NCBI RefSeq assembly: GCF_014646295.1
Contig: NZ_BMNE01000001.1
Coordinates: 806,001 to 870,000 of the forward strand
DNA length: 64,000 bases
From: Nocardia rhizosphaerihabitans
Lineage (GTDB): Bacteria; Actinomycetota; Actinomycetes; Mycobacteriales; Mycobacteriaceae
Reading direction: 5' to 3'
The position numbers were made by a program, and so were the translations under genes. Below the pieces are notes generated by a model that worked only from the letters and a program-made list of their open reading frames with translations, did not search any database and was not told the DNA's origin. Of this stretch, positions 1-8,131 are shown in pieces (positions within the stretch are counted from its first letter, which is position 1; the number at the start of each line of letters is the position of its first letter).

Positions 1-197
1 AATTCCGCGCGGAGCTTGTGGGCCTGTTCGGCGGCTTCGCCCTCGCGGAAAACCACCTGCGCGACACCGGAGGCGTCGCGCAGATCGATGAAGGTCACGC
101 CACCGTGGTCACGACGCCGGGCCACCCAGCCGGTGAGGGTGACGGTCTGACCGGCGTGCTCGCTTCGCAGCGAACCAGCCAAGTGGGTGCGCAGCAC
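1..197 (-). CDS. aspS: Aspartyl-tRNA synthetase, N-terminal part
   Basis: This is the first ~65 residues of aspartyl-tRNA synthetase, which charges tRNA-Asp (non-discriminating on tRNA-Asn in many actinobacteria); the rest lies beyond the left edge. The translation holds the N-terminal anticodon-binding OB-fold signature [20 protein letters not shown], followed by a stretch resembling the mycobacterial protein. The GTG at 195-197 is chosen because it is preceded by AAGGA at a spacing of about six bases and matches the family N terminus (LRTHLAGSL). It diverges from the Zn-peptidase gene. Recognition is strong although only the N terminus is visible. Confidence 0.93.
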   Translation of the reverse strand, partial: MLRTHLAGSLRSEHAGQTVTLTGWVARRRDHGGVTFIDLRDASGVAQVVFREGEAAEQAHKLRAE

Positions 198-387
198 GAT
201 ATTCCTTTCGACGACTCGTCGCACCGGCCGAGACGACCAGGTGCACTGCCATCGTAGTGAGACACGATCCCCGAGGGAAAACCGATATCTCACCTCGCCG
301 TGTCAAGCTTGTGACGCATGCCCGCCGGCGAGGGTCCGTCTGCGGTGAATCGCGCTGCAGGACAACCGAGCGAAGGCGAGTACCGCG

Positions 388-1314
388 ATGACCTTCAACG
401 AAGGTATGGAGATCGATCCCGGCCGGGCTTCTTCCGGCGGCGGCCCCGGTATGGGCGGCAAGCTCGCCGTCGGCGGCGGCGCCGGTGGTCTGATCCTGCT
501 CGTGATCACGCTGCTCCTCGGCGGCGATCCCGGCTCGGTGCTCGGCAACTTCACCGGCGTGCAGGAGACCCAGCAGAGTCAGCCGGGCACCGCGGGCACT
601 CCGAGCCATTGCAAGACCGGCGCCGACGCGAACAAGTACGTCGACTGCCGGGTGGTCGCGACGGCGCAGAGCCTGGACGGGGTGTGGTCGCAGGAGCTGC
701 CCAAGCAGACCGGCACCCGCTATGTCGAGCCCGCGCTGGTGCTGTTCTCCGGCGCCGTGTCGACCGGCTGCGGCAATGCCACCAGCGATGTCGGCCCGTT
801 CTACTGCCCCGCCGACCAGACCGCCTACTTCGACACCGCCTTCTTCCAGGATCTCACCGACCGATTCGGCGCCAGCGCGGGCCCGTTGGCCCAGGAATAC
901 GTGGTGGCGCACGAGGTCGGCCACCACCTCCAGAACCAGCTCGGCGACATCGGCCGGGCCCAGCGCGACCCGCAGGGCGCGAAGTCCGGCGCGGTCCGCA
1001 CCGAACTGCAGGCCGACTGCTACGCGGGCATCTGGGCCCATTTCGCCGACAAGCAGCCCGCGCCGGGCAACACCCAGCCGTTCCTGAAGCCGCTGTCGGA
1101 CAACGACATCCGCGACGCGCTCTCGGCCGCCAATGCCGTCGGTGACGACCGCATCCAGCGCTCCGCCGGGCGCGGCGTCAACCCCGAATCGTGGACGCAC
1201 GGATCGTCCGAGCAGCGCCAGAAGTGGTTCCTCACCGGCTACAAGACCGGTTCGGTGCAGGCGTGCGATACCTATTCCGCGGGTGACCTGAACAACCCGC
1301 CCGGGCTACGCTGA
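388..1314 (+). CDS. Neutral zinc metallopeptidase (YpfJ/Rv2575 type), membrane-anchored
   Basis: The 308-residue protein has a Gly-rich N terminus, one membrane segment at about residues 31-46, then an extracellular metallopeptidase domain. The zinc motif HEVGH is at residues 175-179, inside VVAHEVGHHLQNQLG, and the downstream ELQADCYAG supplies the likely third ligand Glu. Paired cysteines in the ectodomain fit an exported protein. This is the YpfJ-like zinc peptidase family, whose substrates are mostly unknown. It sits next to aspS as Rv2575 sits close to aspS in M. tuberculosis, which supports orthology. The ATG at 388 is the first in frame; a second Met six codons later is possible. Confidence 0.85.
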   Translation: MTFNEGMEIDPGRASSGGGPGMGGKLAVGGGAGGLILLVITLLLGGDPGSVLGNFTGVQETQQSQPGTAGTPSHCKTGADANKYVDCRVVATAQSLDGVWSQELPKQTGTRYVEPALVLFSGAVSTGCGNATSDVGPFYCPADQTAYFDTAFFQDLTDRFGASAGPLAQEYVVAHEVGHHLQNQLGDIGRAQRDPQGAKSGAVRTELQADCYAGIWAHFADKQPAPGNTQPFLKPLSDNDIRDALSAANAVGDDRIQRSAGRGVNPESWTHGSSEQRQKWFLTGYKTGSVQACDTYSAGDLNNPPGLR

Positions 1315-1359
1315 CCCCGACGCGACACCGACACATCGTTTTTCGACCGAGGGGACCCC

Positions 1360-1860
1360 ATGCGCCTGACCATGACCGGATTGCTCGTCTGCGCTCTCGC
1401 CCTGCCCGGCGTGAGCGCCGTCGCCAACGCCGAGCCGGCGCCGCTACCCCTGATCAGCGTGACGACGATCCCCGACGGCTGGTCCCAGCGCACCGACCTG
1501 CGGCCGGTGCTGCAGGTCTTCGCCGACGGCAAGGCCGTGCATTCCCCGGACGCGGTGAGCAAGGACCGCAAGCCCGAGACCGCGGCCAAGCAGGTGACGG
1601 GAACCGTTGCCGCGGACGTGATCTCGGCCGCGCGTGACGAGATCAGCGCCCTGCAGGAGGTCGACTTCGGCATCCCGTCCGGCGAGGGCAAGGGCACCAC
1701 GATCATCGATCTGATGCCGGAGGACCTGGTCGGCGATGCCCACCTCGTCGTCTACTCCCCCGATTCCACCGACGGCCTGAACCCGGACCAGCAGGCCGCC
1801 CGCAAGCGCTTCACCGACCTCTGCAAGAAGCTGGTCGACGCCTTCAAGGAAAAGCGCTGA
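1360..1860 (+). CDS. Small exported protein of unknown function
   Basis: The 166-residue protein starts with a signal peptide (MRLTMTGLLVCALALPGVSA, probable cleavage after ANA). The mature part is mixed alpha/beta without cysteines or a motif I recognise, and ends in a Lys-rich helix. It follows the Zn peptidase by 45 bp in the same direction with GAGG before the ATG, so the two may be co-transcribed. A strong hairpin follows the stop codon. No function is assigned. Confidence 0.75.
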   Translation: MRLTMTGLLVCALALPGVSAVANAEPAPLPLISVTTIPDGWSQRTDLRPVLQVFADGKAVHSPDAVSKDRKPETAAKQVTGTVAADVISAARDEISALQEVDFGIPSGEGKGTTIIDLMPEDLVGDAHLVVYSPDSTDGLNPDQQAARKRFTDLCKKLVDAFKEKR

Positions 1861-1873
1861 GCTGACGACAACG

Positions 1874-1908
1874 CCGCCCCGGACACTCGAGCACGGTGTC
1901 CGGGGCGG
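1874..1908. terminator. Hairpin between convergent genes
   Basis: A perfect 13-bp stem (CCGCCCCGGACAC at 1874-1886 and its complement at 1896-1908) with a 9-nt loop lies 14 bp after the exported-protein stop codon and 13 bp before the stop codon of the convergent gene. It probably terminates both; there is no long T tract. Confidence 0.7.
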
Positions 1909-1920
1909 TGTCGTCCGATC

Positions 1921-3555
1921 TCAGAACCGGTCTTCGTCGGCGTCGCGTTCGTCCTCGTGGACCGCGCCGATGACCTCCGGCGTCGATTCACCGAGCGGGC
2001 CGGTGAGATCGTCGTTGCCGGTGCGGCTCTGGTAGGGCTGCACGGTGCGGCCGTGTTCCTCGTCGTTGCTGCGCTGGCCCGCGCCCGCGCCGGCGCCACC
2101 GCCCATGAAGCCGGAGCCGCTGGTGCCCGCGGTCGTGGTGTTGCCGAGACCGGTGCCACCCATCGCGGTGGTCATGACGCGACCGCCGGGCAGTGCCGAA
2201 CCAGGCACGGCCGTCGTGGCTTTCGGGGTCCCCGTGCTCGGGGTGCCACCACCGGAGCCGCCCGATCCGCCGCGGGCGGTGCCGAGCGCACCGAGCGCAC
2301 CGCCGGTACCACCGGTGCCGCCCGTACCACCGGAGCCGAGGCCCGACGGCGTGGTCGCGCCGGGCGTGGGGGTGGTCGCGGTCGGCGAAGCGCTCGCGGC
2401 GGCGGTGGAATCGCCGCCCGTGCCGGACAGTGCGTCCTCGGCCTGGGTGAGCAGCGGTTCGGCGATGTTCTCGGAGGCGGCGCTGAGCACTTCCTCCGGG
2501 GAGGGCAGGCCGCTCTGGCCGACGAGTTGCTGCACCACGCCGCCGAGCTGGGCGGTGTGCCCGGCCAGCTGGCCGCGGGTGGAGTTGACGACGGTCACCG
2601 CCGAGCCGAGGTGTTCGGTCGCGAGGCCGATCAGCGTGGCCTGGGTGGGCGGCAGCATGATCGTCGGCGCGAGCGCGGTGGCCTGCGCGGCGAAGGTGGT
2701 CGCGATCGCCGACAGCTGCGCGTTGCCCGACTGGACGACGGCGGCGGCCTGCTCGGTGAGGGCGGCGATGTCGAAGCCGCGCTGGCTGGTGTCCTGGCCT
2801 TCGACCTGGGCCTGCTGACTCGCCGTGCTCGCGGCGTCGGAGGCCTCGCCCTCCCACAGCTGCTGGACCGTCTTGAGGCCGCCCTGGGCCACGCTCATCG
2901 CCGAGTCGATCAGGGTCGACGAATTGCTCAGCAGCGTGGTCGGATCGAGCGAGCCGAAGACGCCGGTGCCGAAGCTGCTCAGCAGCTGCAGGATCGGGTC
3001 GAACAGCGAGTCGATGCCGGGCAGGGCAGGAATCGACACCCCGTTGAGCAGCGCGGAAACCGGATCCTCGGTCAGCGAGGTCGCGGCGGCCGAGCTCGCT
3101 CCGTTGCCCGTGCTCGCCGCGCCGGAGGCCGCCGTGCCGGTGAGCGCGCTCTTGGCCGAATCGAACGCGGTCTGCCCGGTGGCCAGCGCGGGCCCGGCGA
3201 CCTGGGTGAACGTGCTCTGCACGCCGCTCAGTGCCGCGGACGCGTCGGTGGCGACGCCGGACAGGATGTCCTGCGCGTCGACGGTGCCGCCGGTGCCGAG
3301 CCCGGACAGACCCGACAGCCCGGCCGGGGAGACCGCGCCGTTCTGGGTCTCTTCGGTGATCTTCTGCGCGAGGGTGAAGACCGGATCCTCGCTGGTCGCG
3401 ATGTCCTCGGGCAGTTGCATCAGGGGCACGTCGAGGATGGCCTGGGCGCTGTAGTCGACCGGAACGGCGCCCAGCGCGGACTCGGTCGCGGCGTCGGCGG
3501 CGGCCAGGGCGGTGTCGGGCGTGATGACGCCCGCATCGCCGCTCAGCGGCTTCAT
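1921..3555 (-). CDS. Large Gly/Ala/Ser/Thr-rich protein paired with an EspC-like gene
   Basis: The 544-residue protein starts at the ATG whose ATGA overlaps the stop codon of the upstream EspC-like gene. The first ~330 residues are Ala-rich and mostly helical with no membrane segment or signal peptide; about residues 400-500 form a low-complexity Gly/Thr/Ser/Pro tail with GTGGTGGTGG-type repeats. In mycobacteria an EspC-family gene is often coupled to one large partner (EspA-EspC, EspE-EspF), so I infer a type VII secretion-associated substrate. No ESX motor genes are nearby. The function is unknown. Confidence 0.7.
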   Translation of the reverse strand: MKPLSGDAGVITPDTALAAADAATESALGAVPVDYSAQAILDVPLMQLPEDIATSEDPVFTLAQKITEETQNGAVSPAGLSGLSGLGTGGTVDAQDILSGVATDASAALSGVQSTFTQVAGPALATGQTAFDSAKSALTGTAASGAASTGNGASSAAATSLTEDPVSALLNGVSIPALPGIDSLFDPILQLLSSFGTGVFGSLDPTTLLSNSSTLIDSAMSVAQGGLKTVQQLWEGEASDAASTASQQAQVEGQDTSQRGFDIAALTEQAAAVVQSGNAQLSAIATTFAAQATALAPTIMLPPTQATLIGLATEHLGSAVTVVNSTRGQLAGHTAQLGGVVQQLVGQSGLPSPEEVLSAASENIAEPLLTQAEDALSGTGGDSTAAASASPTATTPTPGATTPSGLGSGGTGGTGGTGGALGALGTARGGSGGSGGGTPSTGTPKATTAVPGSALPGGRVMTTAMGGTGLGNTTTAGTSGSGFMGGGAGAGAGQRSNDEEHGRTVQPYQSRTGNDDLTGPLGESTPEVIGAVHEDERDADEDRF

Positions 3556-3881
3556 GCGATGCCTCCGATCCCGGCGGCCTGACGCGCCAGGTCGGCGGCG
3601 TTGGTGGCATCGGTCGCGTCGAAGGTCACCGAGGACTTGAACGCGGCGTCGGAGAGCTTGGAGAACTTGGCGGACAGATCGTTGATGTCCTTGGCCTGCA
3701 AGGCTTGCGCGGCCGCGAACATCGCCAGGTAGTCGGCGCCGATGAGCCCGAACACCGGGGTCATCGCGGCGACATTGCCCGCCGCGTCGGTGATTCCCGC
3801 CGCGGCGATGTCCCCCGCCACTGCGGCGTTCGTCGCCGCGAACGCGGTGACGGCATCGGTTTGCACCGAGAGATCGGTCAT
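3552..3881 (-). CDS. EspC-like type VII secretion-associated protein (DUF2580 type)
   Basis: The 109-residue Ala-rich protein resembles the EspC/DUF2580 family of small helical ESX substrates: an N-terminal stretch around TDAVTAFAATNAAVAGDI, a central helix around ADYLAMFAAAQALQ, and no signal peptide or cysteine. It is translationally coupled to the large downstream gene by an ATGA overlap. It is divergent from the epimerase gene with a 191-bp shared upstream region. The family call rests on composition, length and gene pairing; I did not find a clear C-terminal YxxxD/E export motif. Confidence 0.65.
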   Translation of the reverse strand: MTDLSVQTDAVTAFAATNAAVAGDIAAAGITDAAGNVAAMTPVFGLIGADYLAMFAAAQALQAKDINDLSAKFSKLSDAAFKSSVTFDATDATNAADLARQAAGIGGIA

Positions 3882-4045
3882 GCGAATCCCCCAACTCGTC
3901 GTGAAAAGCCTGCCCTGAGACCGCGATCGGTGGCCGCGAAACTCCCGTCGAGGCCGCCCGAGGGCGCAGTGCGCCAAATATAACCGAACACCCCGACCTC
4001 TATCGAGCTGTGTCGGCTCCGATCTGCGGGATTCGCTTTCAAAAC

Positions 4046-4059
4046 TAGAACATGTTCTA
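4046..4059. promoter_or_regulatory. Perfect 14-bp palindrome matching the KstR operator
   Basis: TAGAACATGTTCTA is a perfect palindrome and fits the KstR consensus TnnAACnnGTTnnA. KstR is the TetR-family repressor of sterol catabolism genes in mycolata. The site is 13 bp upstream of the epimerase ATG at 4073, and the earlier in-frame ATG at 4052 falls inside it, which argues for the later start. Confidence 0.6.
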
Positions 4060-4072
4060 TATCCTCGGCGAA

Positions 4073-5047
4073 ATGAAGGTCGCAGTGACCGGCGCAGCCG
4101 GCTACCTCGGAACCAACCTGATCCCGCAGCTCGTCGAGCGTGGCCACGAAGTGGTGGCCATCGATCGTGCCGCACCGACCACGTCCGATCCGGCCGTCAC
4201 CTGGGTCTCCGGTGACGTGCTCGATCCGGCGTCGATGCGCACGGCGCTGGCGGGCGCCGAGGTTGTCTACCACCTGGTCGCGCTGATCACCCTCGCCGAG
4301 AAGAACGATCTGGCATGGCGGGTCAACACCGAGGGTGTCCGGGTCACCGCGGAGGCGGCACTCGAGGTCGGCGTGCGCCGGTTCGTGCACACCAGTTCCA
4401 TCCATGCCTTCGACCAGTACCGCGCGGGCGGGCATATCGATGAGACCACCGTCCGCTCCACCGATCCCGCACTGCCGGTGTACGACCGGTCCAAGTGGGC
4501 GGGTGAGCAGGCGCTGCGCTCGGTGATCGAGCGCGGTCTCGACGCGGTGATCGTGAACCCGACCGGCGTCTACGGCCCGGTCGACTACCCGGAGCGGCTG
4601 TCCCGGCTGAACCGCATTGCCGCCGACGCGATGCGCGGGCGCGTGCCGGTGATGATCGGCGGCGGGTTCGACCTGGTCGACGTGCGCGATGTCGCCCATG
4701 GGCTGATCCTGGCGGGCGAGAAGGGCCGCACGGGCGAGAACTACCTGCTCGGCGGGTACATGACCGCGTTGATCGACCTGTGCCGGATGGCCGCGGCCCG
4801 CACCGGCGCCAAGGGCCCGCGGTTCGCGATCCCGGCCAAGGCGCTCGGCGCCGTGCTGCCGGTGGTCGAGCCGATCAGCAAGCGTCTGGGCTCCGACATC
4901 CTGTCCAAGGCGGCGCTCGGCGCGATTCTGTCGGCGCCGGTCGTCGATCACGGCAAGGCCGAACGCGAGCTCGGCTACCGGCCGCGCCCGACCGAAGAGA
5001 CCGTCGCCGACCTGGTCGACCTGCTGCGCGCACCGCGCAACGCCTGA
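4073..5047 (+). CDS. NAD-dependent epimerase/dehydratase (extended SDR)
   Basis: The 324-residue protein is an extended short-chain dehydrogenase. The N-terminal nucleotide-binding motif GAAGYLG is at residues 7-13, followed by an acidic residue at the end of the second strand (AIDRA), and the catalytic YDRSK is about residues 141-145. The C-terminal half binds the substrate, which could be a nucleotide sugar or, as in bacterial 3-beta-hydroxysteroid dehydrogenase relatives, a sterol. The KstR-like palindrome just upstream suggests a role in sterol or steroid metabolism, but that is inference. The ATG at 4073 gives the canonical start MKVAVTGAAG. Confidence 0.8.
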   Translation: MKVAVTGAAGYLGTNLIPQLVERGHEVVAIDRAAPTTSDPAVTWVSGDVLDPASMRTALAGAEVVYHLVALITLAEKNDLAWRVNTEGVRVTAEAALEVGVRRFVHTSSIHAFDQYRAGGHIDETTVRSTDPALPVYDRSKWAGEQALRSVIERGLDAVIVNPTGVYGPVDYPERLSRLNRIAADAMRGRVPVMIGGGFDLVDVRDVAHGLILAGEKGRTGENYLLGGYMTALIDLCRMAAARTGAKGPRFAIPAKALGAVLPVVEPISKRLGSDILSKAALGAILSAPVVDHGKAERELGYRPRPTEETVADLVDLLRAPRNA

Positions 5048-5058
5048 CCCCGACGCCC

Positions 5059-5907
5059 CTACGCCGCCACGACCGCGCGGATGACGTCGGCCGTCGCCTG
5101 CTGCCCGGCGGCGTTGGGGTGCACCGGAGTGGCATTGGGCTGGCCGGGCACCGGCGGCTCGATCCACCGAGTCGCGAGGTCACGGCAGGCGTCGTGTCCG
5201 ATACCCGGGGTATAGATGTCGATATAGCTCGCCCCGTTGGCTTCGGCCTGCCGCCGCAAGGCGGCATTGAGCTGCTTCTCGACATCCCGCGCGTAGGCGA
5301 TATCGCCCGCGCTGAGCGGAACCTGCGGATAACAGCTGCCCGATTCCGGCAGCACCGCCGGATATCCGACGACGTACACGCGTGCGTTCGGCGCCAGCGT
5401 CCCGATGCGCCCGATGGCCGCACCTATCGCGGGCTCGTAGGCGGCGATGTCGTCGCTGAACCGCGATCCCCAGGTGTCGCGACACGGTGCCCCGACCCCG
5501 GCGGCATTACCGAGATTGAGCGATATGCACGAGAGAACCATGGTCTGGAACAGATTGCCGTCGTTACCGCCGACCTGATAGGTGACAACCCTCGTCAGCG
5601 GCGACAGCGCGTCGAATTGCGCAGGCTGATCGACATATTGGGCGGTGCTCATGTGCGCGGTCGCCGCCGAGGCACAGCTGACATCGGTGAGCTCCCACCC
5701 GGTCGCCGCGGCCAGCCGATGCGGATAGTTCTGCGCCGATCGCGTGCACAGCGGCGGGCTGCCGGGAGCGGGATCGAGCAGGCCGGGCGCGGCGGTATAG
5801 GAGTCACCGATCGCGACATACGACACCGGGGGCGCCGAAACGGCAGCCGGAAACAGCAGCCCGAGGACGAGCTGAGCGACGACCGCGGCAAACAACGGTC
5901 TTTCCAT
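5059..5907 (-). CDS. Secreted SGNH/GDSL-type esterase or lipase
   Basis: The 282-residue protein starts with a signal peptide ending near VSA. Block I of the SGNH fold is VAIGDSYTAAPG with the nucleophilic Ser in GDSY; block III is QVGGNDGN with the oxyanion Asn; block V is PVHPNAAGQ with the catalytic His, preceded by the expected Asp. Several cysteines (for example CTRSAQNYP, SCASAA, CRDT) fit disulfides in an exported enzyme like the Streptomyces scabies esterase family. It probably hydrolyses lipid or cell-envelope esters outside the cell; the substrate is unknown. It converges with the epimerase gene, 11 bp apart. Confidence 0.85.
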   Translation of the reverse strand: MERPLFAAVVAQLVLGLLFPAAVSAPPVSYVAIGDSYTAAPGLLDPAPGSPPLCTRSAQNYPHRLAAATGWELTDVSCASAATAHMSTAQYVDQPAQFDALSPLTRVVTYQVGGNDGNLFQTMVLSCISLNLGNAAGVGAPCRDTWGSRFSDDIAAYEPAIGAAIGRIGTLAPNARVYVVGYPAVLPESGSCYPQVPLSAGDIAYARDVEKQLNAALRRQAEANGASYIDIYTPGIGHDACRDLATRWIEPPVPGQPNATPVHPNAAGQQATADVIRAVVAA

Positions 5908-6025
5908 CGAACACTTCTTACCGAGAAACCCACATCCGGACGCCGGGCCCTACGGTCCGCCACCAGCAATTTTACGCGCACACCAGCTAAAAAGCGGCCG
6001 TCCAGTCTGGTCTCTGGGGCCCCAT

Positions 6026-6298
6026 TCAGAGGGCGGCGATGAACACCCCGGAGGCCACCACCAGCCAGGCCGCGGCGATGTTCCATCCGTCCGGCAACGT
6101 CGACATCCGCGCGGGCCAGACCAGGCCGAGCAGCACGACGCCCTGGATGACCGCGCCGACATGCGCGACGGTGAGATAGCGCGGCGTCGGCGGAGCGCCC
6201 GATCGCATGCGCAAAGCCGTCATCGGATAGCCGAGAAGCACGCCGTACGCGAGCGTCACCACCCCGCCGACAATGAGAATCTTCTCTGCCGCCGTCAT
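6026..6298 (-). CDS. Small membrane protein with three or four helices
   Basis: The 90-residue protein is almost entirely hydrophobic, with segments around ILIVGGVVTLAYGVLLG, VAHVGAVIQGVVLLGLV and AAAWLVVASGVFIAAL. I recognise no family. It diverges from the SOS-controlled radical SAM gene; the SOS box centre is about 75 bp upstream of its ATG, so co-control by LexA is possible but unproven. A short 68-bp upstream region carries no other obvious signal. Confidence 0.6.
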   Translation of the reverse strand: MTAAEKILIVGGVVTLAYGVLLGYPMTALRMRSGAPPTPRYLTVAHVGAVIQGVVLLGLVWPARMSTLPDGWNIAAAWLVVASGVFIAAL

Positions 6299-6353
6299 GC
6301 CGTTTCCCCTGTTCGTCGAGGAAGCCACTCCGCCCGATTGTAGTGAGTCGAGC

Positions 6354-6382
6354 TTGACACCACATCGAACACATGTTCGACT
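6354..6382 (+). promoter_or_regulatory. LexA-controlled promoter with perfect mycobacterial SOS box
   Basis: TCGAACACATGTTCGA at 6365-6380 fits TCGAAC-N4-GTTCGA, the mycobacterial LexA box, with both half-sites exact. It fills the spacer of a promoter with a consensus -35 TTGACA at 6354-6359 and, 17 bp on, a weak -10 TCGACT at 6377-6382. The predicted transcript would begin at or next to the GTG at 6389, giving a leaderless mRNA, which fits the absence of a ribosome binding site. Confidence 0.85.
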
Positions 6383-6388
6383 CATGGA

Positions 6389-7402
6389 GTGCGGTGGCAA
6401 GCCCAGACCCTCGACGCCGATGACGGCGCCCTGCCCGGATTGACCAGGGCAGGGCTGGTTCGCAGCGTCCGCACACCCGAGTTCGACGGCATCACCTTCC
6501 ACGAGGTGCTCTGCAAGAGCGCGCTGAACAAGATGCCGGAGAGTTCCTCGCTCCCGTTCCGCTGGACGATCAACCCCATGCGCGGGTGTTCGCATGCCTG
6601 CCGGTACTGCTTCGCGCGCGGCAGCCACGAGTATCTGGGCCTCGACGCCGGCGAGGATTTCGATTCCGAGATCGTGGTGAAGACCAATGTCGCCGCGATC
6701 CTGCGCCGGGAACTGGCGCGCCGGTCCTGGCAGCGCGAACCGGTGGCGCTGGGCACCAACACCGACCCCTATCAGCGTGCCGAGGGCCGCTATCGCCTGA
6801 TGCCCGGCATCATCGGCGCCCTCGCGGACTCGGGCACGCCGTTCTCGATTCTCACCAAAGGTCCATTGCTGCGCCGCGATCTACCGCTGCTCACCGAGGC
6901 GTCGCGGCGGGTGGCGGTGAGCGTCGCGGTGTCGATCGCCATCCTCGACCCCGACCTGCACCGCAGCCTCGAACCGGGCACGCCGACTCCTCGCGCGCGC
7001 CTCGACCTCGTCCGCGCGCTCGCCGACGCGGGCTTCGCCGTCCACGTCATGGCGGCACCGATCATCCCGTGTCTCACCGACAGCAGCGCCCACCTCGACG
7101 CACTGTTCGCCGCGATCGCCGACGCGGGCGCCGACAGCGCCACGGCCTTCCCCCTGCATCTGCGCGGCAGCACCCGCGGCTGGTTCCTGAGCTGGCTGGC
7201 CACCGAACACCCGGCGCTGCTGCGGCGCTATCGCCAGCTCTACGGCCGCGGCGGCAATGTCACTTCCACCTACAGCGCATGGCTTCGTGATCGTGTCGAT
7301 CCACTGCTGGTCGCCTATGATCTGCGCCGTCCCCAGGGCCGCACCACACCTACGCCACCGACGCCGGTCCCACCGAATCCGCAGCTCGCGCTGTTCGGTT
7401 GA
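6389..7402 (+). CDS. Radical SAM protein, Rv2578c family, SOS-regulated
   Basis: The 337-residue protein carries the radical SAM cluster motif CSHACRYC (CxxxCxxC) at about residues 68-75, after the family stretch TFHEVLCKSALNKMP. It resembles SplB-like proteins and starts MRWQAQ like the mycobacterial Rv2578c protein, which supports the GTG at 6389. That orthologue is, from memory, part of the LexA regulon, and here the SOS box is 8 bp upstream. SplB repairs spore photoproduct, so a DNA repair role is plausible, but the substrate is unknown. The C-terminal ~20 residues are Pro/Thr-rich. Confidence 0.9.
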   Translation: MRWQAQTLDADDGALPGLTRAGLVRSVRTPEFDGITFHEVLCKSALNKMPESSSLPFRWTINPMRGCSHACRYCFARGSHEYLGLDAGEDFDSEIVVKTNVAAILRRELARRSWQREPVALGTNTDPYQRAEGRYRLMPGIIGALADSGTPFSILTKGPLLRRDLPLLTEASRRVAVSVAVSIAILDPDLHRSLEPGTPTPRARLDLVRALADAGFAVHVMAAPIIPCLTDSSAHLDALFAAIADAGADSATAFPLHLRGSTRGWFLSWLATEHPALLRRYRQLYGRGGNVTSTYSAWLRDRVDPLLVAYDLRRPQGRTTPTPPTPVPPNPQLALFG

Positions 7403-7411
7403 GCCCGCCGC

Positions 7412-8071
7412 TCACACGAGCGAGGCGACCTCGGAATCGGTGAGCACCACCGGTGACACGGCGTCCTTCTCGCGCACCAGCCGCACCCCGCGATACAGCG
7501 GGCGCTCCCCCAGTCCGGCATCGCGTGCCTCGGCCCGCAGCTGCTGCATCAGCACCTCCGAGACCACGACGGCGGCGGCGAGTTCGCTGGCCGCGAGCGC
7601 GTCGGCGAGCTTGCGCAAGCCGAGCAGGTGCAGTTCCCGCCCGCTGCCCGCGTCGGTGTACATCGCCAGCGGCACCAGCTGGATGTCGGCGCCCGCGGTC
7701 ACCTTCAGCACGATCCGGTTCAGCCTGCCCGGAAACACCAGCAGCTGTACGCCGCTCGCGTCCGCGAGATCGATGCGCTGTTCGCCGAGCAGCCGGTGCG
7801 CGCGGATCTCGGTGCCGCTCAACCACATCCGCCTGCGCCGGAACGCGAACACATAGCCGATGGTCGGCACCGCGACGACAAGCCCGAGGGCGATGGCGTA
7901 CGGCCAGCTCACCCACACCGCCGACAGCAGCGTCACGCCGACGCCGACGCCGAGCGCGGCCAGCGCGAGCCTGCGCAACATCGGCGCGAACACTTCGGGC
8001 GCCACCAGGTCGATGCCGATCGGTTCCGTCGCCGCCCGCCCGGACTCCCCGTCCACGATGTCCCTCTCCAC
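7412..8071 (-). CDS. Membrane protein with a PH-like cytoplasmic domain
   Basis: The 219-residue protein has two membrane helices close together at about residues 32-75, then a soluble part beginning RRRRMWLSGTEIRAHRLLGE, which looks like the beta-rich start of a bacterial PH-like domain. Conserved features end in a DSEVASLV tail. It converges with the radical SAM gene and lies 60 bp downstream of hisS, so it may be read with hisS. The start is a GTG; later GTG starts are possible. No specific function can be given. Confidence 0.7.
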   Translation of the reverse strand: MERDIVDGESGRAATEPIGIDLVAPEVFAPMLRRLALAALGVGVGVTLLSAVWVSWPYAIALGLVVAVPTIGYVFAFRRRRMWLSGTEIRAHRLLGEQRIDLADASGVQLLVFPGRLNRIVLKVTAGADIQLVPLAMYTDAGSGRELHLLGLRKLADALAASELAAAVVVSEVLMQQLRAEARDAGLGERPLYRGVRLVREKDAVSPVVLTDSEVASLV

Positions 8072-8131
8072 CCGTACCGGCCCGTCCGGTCCGAGGCGCG
8101 GTCAGACTACCGCGCCCCGGACCCGCCTGGC

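Noticed and set aside
1957..3582. A long open frame opposite the Gly/Ala-rich gene
   Set aside because: High GC content gives long antisense frames; composition (Arg/Gly/Ala-rich) and lack of any domain mark it as a shadow of the real gene.
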